From Skeletonema tropicum (taxonomy: Eukaryota; Bacillariophyta; Thalassiosirophyceae; Thalassiosirales; Thalassiosiraceae), in assembly GCA_037178625.1 (NCBI GenBank), contig CM074144.1:434001-498000 (forward strand): a stretch of 64,000 bases of DNA. Direction: 5' to 3'. A program made the translations under genes and the position numbers. The notes beneath the pieces were generated by a model. The model saw only the letters and a program-made list of their open reading frames with translations, ran no database searches and was not told the DNA's origin. Positions within the stretch are counted from its first letter, which is position 1. Each line of letters starts with the position of its first letter. Shown piece by piece: positions 21,959-33,194 of the stretch.

Positions 21959-22627
21959 CTGCTGGGACTGTTCGATTTCCAGAGAGGGGGAGGGCTGATG
22001 ATGATGGCGTCACCTGCGTGCGACGTGTTACCTTTTTACTGGTTGGATTTGTGTCATAAATTTGATGAGTTCCATCTGCCGGCAGCAACTGCACAAACGG
22101 GCAAGGGAGCATGCCCTCCAAATAAATGGTTCGTCTCTAATTCTTTTATGTTATGAGAGGGCTATTTGGCGGGCAACGCTTATCAATCGTGACAGGTACG
22201 CCCGCTAAAGATATGTCTCACTCTCTTTCTCCTTTTTTACTCGTCGTCACATCTCGAGAGGGCACGGGCACGCGTCATCTCGGAAAGAAAAACGCTGCAT
22301 AATAGGAGTGTGAGTAAAATAGGGTTAGCGACGATGGTTTTTTTCACTCTAGTGAATAGGAAACAGCCTTAGATGTTGCAACCAGTACCATTTGATACGA
22401 ACATTGAATTTAGCGGTACTTCTTGACGGCGGAATTAGTAGGAGATTGAATATGCCAGATCTATTGCATTTAGCTACGACGATACCCTGCTTATTCACAA
22501 CTTGCCGACCTCACAACAGCATCATCTTTTCGTTGTATTACTGAATTATTGTTGTTGTTGTGCTTTGCTTGCGCTGACAATAATCTCAACTCCCTACTAT
22601 CATACCAAGAAGAATTATTGCATAAAA
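21959..22627. promoter_or_regulatory. divergent promoter region between HSF and His-rich genes
   Basis: About 670 bp separating two divergent genes, so both promoters should lie here. It has CT-rich runs near 22218-22240 and no repeat or RNA gene. Specific sites cannot be named. Confidence 0.4.
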
Positions 22628-23330
22628 ATGTCGCTCCCAGATAACGTAAAGGCTGTAATCTCCCGCCTATCCGTCCAAGATCAGGTCGTCATCCGATCCT
22701 ACATCGCCGGAATGAGAGATGAGCTGAAAGAGTTGAAAGTAAAGTTGGAGCATGCCGATGATGATGATCCGCATGCTCATTATCATGGTCACGAGGTGAG
22801 TAGATTATCAGCAGCTTCGAATATCATTTTGCATACCAACAAAATCATGATTTTTCAAATAATCTCATTTATGCAACACATCATCTTCAAATTATAGAAA
22901 TGCACTGCAGATCATGGACATCACGAACATGATCACAAGGACGAACATCATCACTCTCATGATCACGGGGAAAAGGTAAGTTAATATTATTTGATGCCTT
23001 CTATTTTCTATTTTTATCATCTTCCTATCATGAATTTTTCACTTAAAGTTATATACACAAACACATACTCTATTCTAGAAATGCACTGAGGATCACAGCC
23101 ATGACCACAAACACGATGATCACAAATGTGACGGACATCATGAACATTCTTCCCATGATCACGGGCACAATCACAAAAAGGAGGAACACCATCACGAACA
23201 TGCTCATAAACATCATGAAGAAGATGAGGAAATGCCTGCGTGGAAGAAGCAGGCACTTGATGCTGATCCTAATGCAGCCCCATTTGGTGGATCTTGGAAT
23301 GTTGAGAGTTCGATGGATGCTACCAAATAG
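22628..23330 (+). CDS. histidine-rich putative metal-binding protein with duplicated exon
   Basis: Exons 22628-22795, 22898-22975 and 23079-23330 join in phase 0 to 165 residues. Residues 1-45 form a predicted helix (SLPDNVKAVISRLSVQDQ, then MRDELKELKVKLEHA). From residue 46 onward the protein is dominated by His/Asp/Lys, with about 35 His in short HDH, HHEH and HGH clusters, typical of Ni2+/Zn2+/Cu2+-buffering sequences. Exons 2 and 3 both begin KCT(A/E)DH after a phase-0 intron, so one arose by exon duplication. The last 35 residues (EMPAWKKQALDADP, then APFGGSWNVESS) are not His-rich and look like a conserved tail. No signal peptide is seen. Metal binding is inferred from composition. Confidence 0.8.
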
Positions 23331-23424
23331 ACATACTTAGATTGCAACAATTATTATAGTGTACACTTTCTATACTTGGTCATTTATTCGTTCTATAAAT
23401 TATTTATTTATATATTCCTCTCTA

Positions 23425-25029
23425 TTACCGTCCACCAAAGATAGCTGGTCCCAAAGCACCACCAACCCTCCTCACACCACCAACACTACCCCTCACCACA
23501 TTCTCAGCCTTATTCATCTCCTCCTTCAAAATCTCCGTATCACGAACATCTCGTGTAACAATGGAACCTAACCGTTCCATCCCCAATCGTTGATCATTCA
23601 ACACATGAAACAATGCCAACTTGTCCTCCTCACTCAACGTAGAAGCCCCACCATCCAACCCATTCCTCCGTTGCTGCAACTGCAAATTCGTCGAAGCACC
23701 CCTCATCCTCCAATTCCGTGCCTGTTGTCGTCCCCTCTCTTCCAAATCACGTAATTTCATCGCCACCAAATTCACCTGCTCCAACAATTTTCGCAACACA
23801 TACTGCGCCTCCTCCTCTGCCCGTTGCGTGGGTTGATTCATACACCGGATAATCTCCACCTTGCGCATAATCTCCAATAATCGTCGATTTAATTCCATTT
23901 GAGTCGTTTGCAAATGTTGAATATGTTCTCGTGAACTACGTGCCGTTTGTTCTAAAAAGGTGAGTGTGTCACGAAGCTTGGATGCGTGGGTGTGTAACCC
24001 ATTCGCCTTTTCTTGTTGGGAGATGATACGTGAGTGGAGGGATGGGGCGCCCACGAGTGGTGTGGGCATTAGTTCGTTGGGGTCGGGATTACGTGCGAGT
24101 GCTTCGTTCCATACCTGATTGGAAATGTGGGATGGTTTGGGTGCCGAGAGATGTCCGCCTCCTCGGCCGGCTACGCCTGGTGTGGTGGTGGTACGATGTT
24201 CGGGGGGGAGTGGATCGTAGAGAATGGCGGTAAAGGCACATAGGGAGGAGGGGATGTTATTGGATGCGAGGGCGGGGTTGAGTGGATCAGAGGCGTGGGG
24301 GGAGTATTTGGAATGGAGATTGAAAATTGCTTCTTCGATACGTGCTGCTTCTTGACGTTGTGATGCGGATTGATGTGCGTGGAGGGCTGCCTGTTGAGGA
24401 TTGTATGTTTGTTGCTGTGGTGGTTGTGGTTGTTGCGCTGTTGTTGATCCAAATACATTGGTAGTGGATGGAGCTGGAGAAGGGGCGCCAAAGCCACCAA
24501 ATAATGATGTTGATGGGGCAGGAGCTGCGGTGCTTCCAAATCCACCAGTTGCTGGAGCTGGGGCGGGAGTTGATCCGAAGAGTCCCCCGGCTGTTGGTGC
24601 GGGTGCTGGAGTTGTTGATCCGAATAGACCTCCAGATGGTGCTGGTGCTGATTATATTGAATTAACGCAAAACATTGTTGAAATTAATATTGGCGTCAAC
24701 AAAAGTAATTCAGTCAATGAATTTCATGAGCATGTAAAATAAAACTCACCAGCCGAAGTCGAACCAAACAATCCACCCCCCGCAGGAGCAGGTGCAGCAG
24801 CACTACCACCAAACGAAAATCCCCCTCCCGCCGGAGCAGCAGCAGCCGGAGCACCAAATCCAGTTAACGGAGGTGGATTCACCGCCGGCTTTTGCGATGC
24901 CGAGGGAGGAGTGGAGGGAGCACCCCCGCCGAATGAAAAGGCATTAGCGGCTGGTGCTGGAGTGGTTGGTGCATTGGCTGGAGTGGTTGTGCCGTAGACT
25001 GCTGTTGTGTTGTTGCCCCAGGTTACCAT
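23425..25029 (-). CDS. NUP54: nucleoporin NUP54 (FG-repeat, Nsp1/p62-complex subunit)
   Basis: Exons 25029-24750 and 24647-23425 (minus strand, 102-bp intron, GTGAGT donor) join in frame to 500 residues. The N-terminal 190 residues are Ala/Pro/Gly-rich with many FG dipeptides (SFGGG, GLFGST, TSLFGGFGAP), the disordered barrier of the nuclear pore. A Gln-rich linker leads to the alpha-helical NUP54 region: RIEEAIFNLHSKYSP, FTAILYDPLP, a coiled coil (LRDTLTFLEQTARSSREHIQ, then RRLLEIMRKVEIIR) and LLEQVNLVAMKLRDLEERGR, ending in a short helix-rich tail. NUP54 pairs with Nup62 and Nup58 in the central channel. Length and domain order fit the family. No lesion is seen. Confidence 0.9.
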
Positions 25030-25375
25030 TGTGGATTATGATTATGATGTGTTAGTTGAGAGATGATAGTGGAGCGGAAATCATGATTTTTTTGTCGTAT
25101 TTGTTTTTTGATGGTGGCGACAGATTTTTGAGGGGCAAAACGAGGGCTGAGCCGCAAGCTCGTTGAAATGAGACTCAAAGTAGCAAGAAGTAGCGAGCTT
25201 TTACCTTTTACGCATTGTTTTCGGATGATTAGTTGGGCGCAGGGCTTTGGGTTTCTATGTTTCTCTATTCATACACATTGCTGGACGTGATCTGATATTA
25301 CTAGTGATCATGGCAAGCTAAAGACAAAGTGGCAAGGCCCAATGTACAACTCTATTGACATCAACTTCACAACGT

Positions 25376-27106
25376 CTACGTTTGGTCATACTTCCTCTTC
25401 TTTGATTTCACCTCAACATCCGATATATCCTCCCTACGGTATCCATTTACCGTCAATTGTGGCATACCTCGGACAAACTTGTACATTGCCGAGAGTTGTC
25501 TGCACTCGATCGACTCAGTTGATTCTGTCAAGAAAACTTCAACACTATATATCTTGATCATTTCATGCCATCTTACTACAAAAGGAAGACACTTCAATTT
25601 CCATCGGAGCAGAGGCTCCATATCGATATCAGGATGACTCTGAAGAATCTTGCGGATGACAGCATTGCAGCCCCGCAATTCATTGAACGACTGATATTGT
25701 AAAATATCGGAAGGAACTCCTCCATGTCCATATTCCCCTATTATCTCAAGTGTGTGGTTGGAGAGGTAGGTGTTATTCACGCTTGAAGTATCGCACAGAA
25801 GCTTCGAGAAAGCGGCCCAATCACTCGCTGTGATGCTTGATCCCATTGCATCGAAATGCAAAAATCGCAGCGATTTGTTGCCTCTCAATCCATCTGCCAA
25901 AGCTACTGCCCCTTCGTCTCCAAAATCAATCCCAAAAAGTACTAGTTCTTTCAAGCGGCAATTGCCAGATCGAAAGAGACGAGCCAAAGACCTCAACCCC
26001 ACAGCTGTAATCGAGTTGTGTGAAAGATTCAACTCCGTTAGACTGCAATATTGCGTCATGCCATCAACCAAGTATTGCAGCCCTTCGTCTGATAACATAT
26101 TGGAAGAAAGATCCAACTCTTCAATATTACAGCAATTCATTAGGCCTCCCACCAAACCCAGATCACCGATACGATTGCTCGAAAGATTCAGATTCTTCAG
26201 ACTCACGAGGCTTGTCAATCCAGTCGCCAACACAGCTGCCCCATCATCATCAATATTCATCTCTTCAAGGTCAAGGTGCTCCAGTCAGCAGTGCTCAGAT
26301 TGGAATAGCGAAGACAAAGATCTCAACCCCGATTGTGTGATACCTCCATTCTCACTCAGACTTAACGATGTGAGATTGTGGCAGTTCTTCAAACCTGCTA
26401 CTAATGCACACAATCCTTCATCATCAATATTATTATGCTCAATATCGAGGGTTGACAAGTTAGGGTTTCTCAAACCCTCCCCCAAAGCTACACAGCCGTC
26501 TCTGCCTATATTATTGTAGCCCAGATTGAGTACTTTTAGTTGCGGCTGAATCCTTAGTGCTGACGCAATCTCTATCAATTCTGCATCACCAAGATTGGTC
26601 TCTTCGAAATTGAGACGGTTCAAAGAACTTTCTTGGCCTAGCAGCAATGCAATGCTTCGAGCACAATGCAATCCAATGTTGCCGCCATGGAAGGTAAGAT
26701 TGCGAAGGCTGTCATTATTGCTCAGGAAAGGTATCAACCGATGGAAACTCTCCCCAAGACTAGGGCTAATATCAAGCGTTCGAATCGATCGGTTGTGCTC
26801 AAGTCCCCTCAAGAATTCATCAATTTTTCTGAGATTGAAATTATTTGAGAAGTTCATGATGGACAGCCCTTTCACCTGTTCGTTTTTCCCTACAAGGTAA
26901 CCAAACCACCCCAAGTCATCTCCTTCCTGGACTAGAAAATCCGACTCATCAGGCTCATCGTGAATACTAATTGATGTGAATTCAGGATCATTGTCACGAA
27001 GCATCGCTAGAATACCCGCGTTATATTCGTCGGAAGTGATGTCCTCCAATTTGACATCCTTCGCACGCGCCTCGTAATACTCATTGTCACGCACGTCCAT
27101 TGTCAT
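25376..27106 (-). pseudogene. LRR (RNI-type) family member 1, nonsense codon and one LRR lost
   Basis: The frame matches the paralogue at 27761-29584 over its whole length, but an in-frame TGA at 26285-26287 replaces the CGA (Arg) of the paralogues (FQSEHC-stop-LEHLDL against FQSEHCRLEYLDL). Exactly one 28-residue LRR is also missing after LDLSSNMLS. Otherwise the protein has the family layout: N-terminal NEYYEARAKDVKLEDITSDE, an acidic region, about ten LRRs with LxxLxLSxNxI consensus, and a C-terminal domain (TYLSNHTL, DIDMEPLLRWKLKCLPFVV, QLSAMYKFVRGMP) ending in a basic KSKKRKYD tail. If the stop is read through or is an assembly error, the product has about 575 residues. Confidence 0.85.
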
Positions 27107-27760
27107 GATTGCTAATCAAATAACAAAGAGAAGTTAACAAGGAGAAGGAAAGTATGATTAATTATTAGATGAACTGACACGACGAATAAGCCACAATAAA
27201 GAACACAGCGCAGCATCATTTTTCGATGTGATGACACCCTCGGAATCCCCTCGCTCTCGCTCTCCTTCATGATAGAATATCGCCATCATGCAACCATGAC
27301 GCCACTACTGAAAAATGCGATTTTATCATCATCTCGACAGCCATCTTCATTACTACTCACCGAATCTACTCCCTTGGCCCTTGGCCTCAATGCTCAATGC
27401 TCAATCAAGCAAAATCAAAGCAAAGTGAATTGAAAGATGACTTGCGATTTTCTTGTTGATGAAGAATTGACGAGACGCGAGACGCGAGACGTGAGACGGA
27501 AGATTATTTTAGGGCGCAAGCCCGCTGAAGATCCCTTCAAGAAGCCTTTGATCATCGTTTGAGTCGAGCTTGGTGTAACTAACGCAAGCCTGACACCTTA
27601 TATACTTTGAATTCATCAATTAATGTGCATTGTGCTGCTTTCAATGGTGGCGTACGATAGCTGAAGTCAACAAGCCAGGATAGAACTTCAAAGTAGTAGG
27701 ATTATTACAATAAAGACAAAGTGGCAAGGCCCAATGTACAACTCTATGACATCAACTTCT
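27107..27760. promoter_or_regulatory. upstream region of LRR member 1, shared with other members
   Basis: The stretch around 27180-27260 (GATGCTGCGCTGTGTTCTTT on the minus strand) is clearly similar to 43955-44035 upstream of the member at 44068 and to 29640-29720, so the duplications carried 5' flanking DNA. A short intron ending GATTAG just before each start codon is possible. The segment at 27711-27760 matches 25310-25360, showing that the 3' flank was duplicated too. Confidence 0.55.
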
Positions 27761-29584
27761 TCACAAAGTCAACGTTTGGTCAAACTTCCTCTTCTTTGAC
27801 TTCACCTCAATATCTGATATCTTCTCCCCACGGTATCCATTTACCGTCAATTGTGGCATACCACGGACAAACTTGTACATTGCCGAGAGTTGTCTGCACT
27901 CGATCGACTCAGTTGATTCTTCGAAGGAAACTTCAACACTATATGTCATGATCATTTCAAGCCATCCTACTACGAAAGGAAGGCACTTCAATTTCCATCG
28001 GAACAGAGGCTCCATATCGATATCAGGATGACTGCGAAGAATCTTGCGAATGGCAGTAAATTGATGTGGCGCCCTGTTCATACGCAAATATTCTAGAACA
28101 TCGGGAGAAAAAACCCTTACTCCAGCCCTTACTCCCAGCATTGAAGTTAATGTGTGGTTGGAAAGGTAGGTGTTGTTCACGCTTGAAGTATCGCACAGAA
28201 GCTTCGAGAAAGCGGCCCAGCCCCTTGCCGTGATGCTTGATCCAATTGCACTAAATCCCAAATACTGCAGTGATGTATTGCCTTTCAATCCATCTGCCAA
28301 AGCAAATGCCCCTTCGTCTCCAATTTCAATCCCAAAAAGATACAATTGTTTCAAACAGCAGCAGTCAGATCTCAAGAAACGAGCTAACGATCCCAACCCC
28401 ACTACTGTAATCGAATTATTAGAAAGATACAACATCGTTAGACTGCAATGTTGTGTCATACCATCAACCAAGCATTGCAGCCCATCATCATCAATAGCAT
28501 TGCTGCTAAGATTTAGCGACTCCAACCTCGTTGCTCTCTGCACCAAAGTGCCCAGATACCTTAACGCTGTTACTGATAACATGTTGGAAGAAAGATCCAA
28601 CTCTTCAATATTACAGCAATTCAGTAAGTCTCCCGCCAAACCTAGATCACCGATACGATTGCGTGAAAGATTCAGCTTCTTCAGACTAATAAGGCTTGTC
28701 AATCCAGTTGACAACACAGCAACCCCATCATCATCAATTTGCATCTGATCTAGGTCAAGGTACTCCAGTCGGCAGTGTTCAGATTGGAATAGCGAAGACA
28801 AAGATCTCAACCCCGATTCTGTGATACCTCCATTCGCACTCAGGCTCAACGATGTGAGATTGTGACAGTTCTTCAAACCTGCTACTAATGCACACAATCC
28901 TTCATCATCAATAGCATTATCATCAAGTTCAAGGATCGCCAAGTTGGGACTTCCCCAACCTAATGCCCTCCCCAAAGCTACACAGCCATCTTTGCCAATA
29001 TTGTGGCAGCTTAGATTGAGTTCTTCTAGTTGTGGCTGTTTCCTCAGTGCTGGGGCAATCTCTACCAGTTTTTCATCACCAAGATTGGTCTCTTCGAAAT
29101 TGAGACATTTCAAAGAGCTTTGCTGACCTAGCAGCAATGCAATGTCACGAGCACATTGCAACCCAATGTCGCTGCCGTGGAAGGTGAGATTGCGAAGGCT
29201 GTCATTATTTCTCAGGAAAGGTATCAACTGATGGAAACTCTCCCCAAGACTAAGGGTAATATTAAGGTCTTCAATCGATCGGTTGTGTCCAAGCCCCCCG
29301 AATAGTGCTTCTATTTTTTGGTTGTCTGTGAAGAATATATTCAGTCTTTTCATGTGTTTGCTTCTACCAAGAAAATATCCCAAAAACCCCAGGTCATCTC
29401 CTTGATTGATTGAAAAATCGGACTCATTATCTTCATCGTCGATAAACATTGCCGTGAATGTAGGATCATTGTCACGAAGACTCGCTAGAACACTTGCGTT
29501 CCATTTGTCCGATGTGATGTCCTCCAATTTGACATCTTTTGCACGCGCCTCGTAATATTCGTAGTCACGCACGCCCATTGTCAT
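27761..29584 (-). CDS. LRR (RNI-type) family protein, member 2
   Basis: The open frame begins at 29752, but comparison with the paralogues places the start at Met 57 (29584, MTMGVRDYEYYEARAKD), giving 607 residues; the upstream 56 codons fall in the conserved 5' flank. Order: N-terminal EYYEARA...LEDITSD domain, acidic segment (DDEDNESDF), about eleven LRRs of the ribonuclease-inhibitor type (for example LSVNMLSV and LRYLGTLVQRATRLESLNLS), then the family C-terminal domain with TYLSNHTL, HPDIDMEPLFRWKLKCLP and SIECRQLSAMYKFVRGMP. A basic tail (KSKKRKFDQ) could be a nuclear signal. No signal peptide or membrane helix is seen, so it is probably intracellular. Such LRRs bind other proteins; the ligand is unknown. 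Confidence 0.85.
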   Translation of the reverse strand: MTMGVRDYEYYEARAKDVKLEDITSDKWNASVLASLRDNDPTFTAMFIDDEDNESDFSINQGDDLGFLGYFLGRSKHMKRLNIFFTDNQKIEALFGGLGHNRSIEDLNITLSLGESFHQLIPFLRNNDSLRNLTFHGSDIGLQCARDIALLLGQQSSLKCLNFEETNLGDEKLVEIAPALRKQPQLEELNLSCHNIGKDGCVALGRALGWGSPNLAILELDDNAIDDEGLCALVAGLKNCHNLTSLSLSANGGITESGLRSLSSLFQSEHCRLEYLDLDQMQIDDDGVAVLSTGLTSLISLKKLNLSRNRIGDLGLAGDLLNCCNIEELDLSSNMLSVTALRYLGTLVQRATRLESLNLSSNAIDDDGLQCLVDGMTQHCSLTMLYLSNNSITVVGLGSLARFLRSDCCCLKQLYLFGIEIGDEGAFALADGLKGNTSLQYLGFSAIGSSITARGWAAFSKLLCDTSSVNNTYLSNHTLTSMLGVRAGVRVFSPDVLEYLRMNRAPHQFTAIRKILRSHPDIDMEPLFRWKLKCLPFVVGWLEMIMTYSVEVSFEESTESIECRQLSAMYKFVRGMPQLTVNGYRGEKISDIEVKSKKRKFDQTLTL

Positions 29585-30332
29585 GATTGCTAATCTAAGA
29601 ACAAAGAGAAGGAAACAAATATTCATTATTAGATATTGATATAACGAAGGACCACAATAAACAGAACACAGCGGGCGCGCAGCAGCATTTTGTGATGTGA
29701 TGACACTCGGAGTATCCTCTCGCACTCGATCATCATACGGCACATTCCGCATGACGCCGCCAATGAATTACGACGTCGTCGTCATCATCTTGACGGCTGT
29801 TACAATCATCTTCTTCACTCACCGAATCTATGATCTCCTTGGCCACGATCTTGCCAATCAAGCAAAAGGTGCGTTGTGTCATGTCATTTGTCTCTTGTCA
29901 TTTTTTTGGCTGCTGGCTGCAGACGGAAGATTAGGGCGGAAGCCCTCTGCCCCCTAAAATTGCTAGCAAGAGTGAAAAGTGAAAAGGCATCAATGACCGA
30001 ACGAGGAAGGAATAGTTCTTGTCTACTCCTAATAATCAATGCTGCTAACGAGTCGGTGAAGGTGAGAGTCAATCTGCTATTGCATTATTATCATTTAGGA
30101 GAGAGAAATAGTGTGTTTATTGGCGGTGTAGTTGCCTGTCATGTGGGCGGATAGCATGAAAAGAGATGAGAAATCGAAGTGACACTAATAAATGCATGAT
30201 GCCGAAAAAAATGATGCGCTGCATCCCATTCCTATTCTTCTTTCATCACAATGATTTGGTACGCTTATTAACTAACCAATTAATGAATCGTATTTGAATT
30301 TCTGCTCCTAGACATTAGTTGTGGCTATTAAA
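29585..30332. promoter_or_regulatory. divergent region between LRR members 2 and 3
   Basis: About 750 bp containing both promoters. The part next to member 2 resembles the 5' flanks of members 1 and 4. A segment at 29930-29955 (AGGGCGGAAGCCCTCTGCCC) resembles 27512-27530. Nothing else is recognised. Confidence 0.45.
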
Positions 30333-32186
30333 ATGGACACGGATAGGCGAGACTACGAGTATTATAAGGCACATGCAGAAAGTGTGGATTTGGATGACAT
30401 CACATCATCAGATCATAATGCCAATCTTCTAATGATGCTCCGTGATGGAGACCCAGATTGGAACGGAAAATTCTTCCTGTTGAATGAGGAAATCGACGGT
30501 GATCCCGATGAGTTCATTTGGACGGAAGAGGATGACATCGGCTGGTTGGGCTACTACCTCGGGAGTAGTGAACATGTTGTAGAATTTGGCATGCGATTCT
30601 TTCCCGAGGGGAAAGATGAGATGGAGGCGTTTATGGAGGGGTTCAAACACAATACATCGCTTCGGGAATTGTATATCAGTACCGATCTTGGGAGGGATGG
30701 TTATAAAGGTTTGGGGTACATGCTGAGAAACAATGATAATCTTGGCAGTATTTGTTTGCACGAGTTTGTCATTGGGTTAGATAGTGCACGTGGCATTGCA
30801 TCGATGTTAGGTCATGAGCAGTTCAGATCTCTGAAACATCTCTTTTTTGTTCAAAACGACCTCAGCGTTGAGGGACTCGTACACATCGTCACAGCGTTGA
30901 AGAAGCAGCCGCAACTTCAACAGCTGAAGGTGTGCGGTAACAATCTCGACAGCGATGGCTGCAGGGCGTTGGGAAGCGCACTTAATAGTTGGGAGGGGGC
31001 ATCATTGAAATATCTTCATCTCTGTCACAACAATATTGATGATGAAGGGTTGGGATTTTTGGTCTCAGGCATGACCAAATGCAATTATTTAGAGGCGCTG
31101 ACCCTGTGTGGGAATCCGTCTATCACAGCAGCAGGGTTGACGTCTCTGTCTACTTTCCTATTATCCAAAAGCTGTTGCCTGGAGAGACTGGATCTTGATC
31201 AAACTAATGTTGACTGTGAAGGTGCGGGTGCTTTAGCAGCTGGATTGTCAAGTAATATGTCCCTGAAATGTCTTTGTCTTTCAGGGAACTCTATCGATGA
31301 TGAGGGCATAGATGCTTTGGTTTCGTGTTTGCCCAAAAGCAGCAAACTAGAAGAGTTGCATCTTTCAGAGAATGGTGGCATTTCGCCACTAGGGTTGAAG
31401 TCATTGTCCAATGCATTCCAAGCAGGATCAAACTTGAAACATCTACGTCTCCGTGACAATGCCATTGATGACAAAGGACTCAAGGCTCTGGTTGAGGGCA
31501 TGGCAAACTGTCGTAGTCTGACAAAGTTAGATCTATCGCGTAACAATGCAGTCACCGCAGCCGGATTGCAGGCGTTGCTTCGGGCCGGCCGCAGTTCTCT
31601 GGAAGAACTTGAGCTTTGGGGAATGCGTATTGGTGACGAGGGAGCCAGGATGATCGCAAATGAATTGGTGGGAAACAATGTAATGGAGCGGTTGTACTTT
31701 TGTCCCGGTTATTCAAACATCACATCCAAAGGATGGTCTGCTTTCTCCGAGCTTCTGTGCAATTCTTCTAGTGTCAACGGCACCTACCTTTCCAATCACA
31801 CCATCACGAACATCGGCGCCGACAGGAGCCATGGTGCTCCGAATACGACTAGATTTCATCTCTTTCTGAACAGCAACTTCCACAGTAGTAACGCTGCAAC
31901 ATTGAAGATACTCATGCACCATCACGATATTGATATGCTGCCCTTTTTTAGATGGAAGCTGATGTTTCTTCCTTTGGTTGTTGATTGGTTTGAAATAGCC
32001 AAACAATTCTGGATAGCAATTAACTTCATGGTGCCAAGGGAACAAATTTTAGAATCTAGCGATATGTCAGCATTGCATGAATTCTTTAGGGAGGGCTCGG
32101 ATGATTATGAAAGCAGGACACTCTCCGCAGTTTACAAATTTGTACGCAATATGCCCATGTTGGCAATAGGAAAAGAAGAGGAATAA
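30333..32186 (+). CDS. LRR (RNI-type) family protein, member 3
   Basis: The first ATG of the frame is at 30333 (MDTDRRDYEYYKAHAESVD); the codons before it lack ATG. The product has 617 residues. It keeps the family layout: YEYYKAHAESVDLDDITSSD, acidic stretch, about eleven LRRs with the C-L-N-NID-DGL type consensus, then TYLSNHTI, HDIDMLPFFRWKLMFLPLVV and TLSAVYKFVRNMPML. It is more diverged from members 1, 2 and 4 than they are from each other, and it lacks the basic KKRKFDQ tail. It is transcribed away from member 2. Cytosolic or nuclear protein-interaction function is inferred from the repeat type. Confidence 0.87.
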   Translation: MDTDRRDYEYYKAHAESVDLDDITSSDHNANLLMMLRDGDPDWNGKFFLLNEEIDGDPDEFIWTEEDDIGWLGYYLGSSEHVVEFGMRFFPEGKDEMEAFMEGFKHNTSLRELYISTDLGRDGYKGLGYMLRNNDNLGSICLHEFVIGLDSARGIASMLGHEQFRSLKHLFFVQNDLSVEGLVHIVTALKKQPQLQQLKVCGNNLDSDGCRALGSALNSWEGASLKYLHLCHNNIDDEGLGFLVSGMTKCNYLEALTLCGNPSITAAGLTSLSTFLLSKSCCLERLDLDQTNVDCEGAGALAAGLSSNMSLKCLCLSGNSIDDEGIDALVSCLPKSSKLEELHLSENGGISPLGLKSLSNAFQAGSNLKHLRLRDNAIDDKGLKALVEGMANCRSLTKLDLSRNNAVTAAGLQALLRAGRSSLEELELWGMRIGDEGARMIANELVGNNVMERLYFCPGYSNITSKGWSAFSELLCNSSSVNGTYLSNHTITNIGADRSHGAPNTTRFHLFLNSNFHSSNAATLKILMHHHDIDMLPFFRWKLMFLPLVVDWFEIAKQFWIAINFMVPREQILESSDMSALHEFFREGSDDYESRTLSAVYKFVRNMPMLAIGKEEE

Positions 32187-32306
32187 GGTCGATGTCTCTC
32201 AATGTAAATTACCACTTGCTACTTGTTAATGTAATCGAATCTAAATTATTTGAGTCTATATATGACAGAAGAGAAAGTATAACGCGAACTAGCATTGTTC
32301 CCTCAA

Positions 32307-33194
32307 TTATCCTAACTTTTTCCCCAGTGAAGAACTCAAATTAGTGGACAGGTCCTCAAATGAATAGAGCCACAATGTACAGATGCCATCATGTATATTG
32401 AATGTGAAAGAGCTATCGTTGCTCTTGCGTTTTGTCCGGCTTTCACATGCGCTGCAGCTGCATGTTATCTTCCCTCCAACACTTTCACCAATGAGAGGAC
32501 TTGAGCCAAGTTTGTTAAAGGGTATTCTTGATAAAGCCACATATGATACTGTTATCAGAAGCAGAAGTGCTCGGAATGCTTCCCATAATTCTTGTTGCCT
32601 CTTCAGTAGAACAACTGATAATCCAAGTGGGAGCATATGCGCTCCCAAATCTGAGTAGGCAAATAAGTGATCTTGAAAATTATCTCCAGCAATGCCTCTA
32701 AGATTGTTCAATGCCCCAATTAACACCGTGTTCAGTCTCTCCAACGAAGTATTGAGTCGTAAAGCTCTGACATGAATGATCATATGATAGGTATAAATGA
32801 TTGTCAATACAGCAAGAAATCCAATAGTGTTGTATATTTTCCCCTCATCAATCATCTCGGTTGACAATGCTTCTCGAAAAAAGGAACTCCACGTGATATC
32901 CATCCACCAAATCAATTGTAAGATGCGCGTCATCACATCAAATCCAACTCCAATGATGATTGATATAACATATGTATCGTTTAATGCTCCCAACACGACG
33001 CCACTATGACTCGCCACGTTCAGCAATGAAGATGCGGCAGTAAAGCTGTTGAGAAATGTTGAAGACGAAGATGATATCATCGCTCCAGAGCGGAGAGAGT
33101 CTCCGTAGAGGCTCTTGTCGAAAAGATACATTAGTTGATGATAGGTAGAGAGTGAGGATAAGACCGCCAATGACGGAGAATCTCGGAATGTCAT
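32307..33194 (-). CDS. multi-pass membrane protein of unknown family
   Basis: 295 residues, single exon, convergent with LRR member 3 (120 bp between stops). Four hydrophobic segments are visible: about 78-100 (VISIIIGVGFDVMTRILQLI), 120-142 (TIGFLAVLTIIYTYHMIIHV), 182-200 (MLPLGLSVVLL) and 210-232 (FRALLLLITVSYVALSRIPF). A Cys-rich loop (KITCSCSACESRTKR) and a soluble tail follow. No signal peptide motif or known domain is recognised. A Ser-rich stretch near residues 40-50 precedes the first helix. Confidence 0.6.
   Translation of the reverse strand: MTFRDSPSLAVLSSLSTYHQLMYLFDKSLYGDSLRSGAMISSSSSTFLNSFTAASSLLNVASHSGVVLGALNDTYVISIIIGVGFDVMTRILQLIWWMDITWSSFFREALSTEMIDEGKIYNTIGFLAVLTIIYTYHMIIHVRALRLNTSLERLNTVLIGALNNLRGIAGDNFQDHLFAYSDLGAHMLPLGLSVVLLKRQQELWEAFRALLLLITVSYVALSRIPFNKLGSSPLIGESVGGKITCSCSACESRTKRKSNDSSFTFNIHDGICTLWLYSFEDLSTNLSSSLGKKLG

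Noticed and set aside
25770..26519. 249-codon plus-strand open frame (and similar ones at 28170-28748 and 44820-45413 minus)
   Set aside because: All lie antisense to LRR genes at equivalent positions and mirror the repeats; no independent domain.
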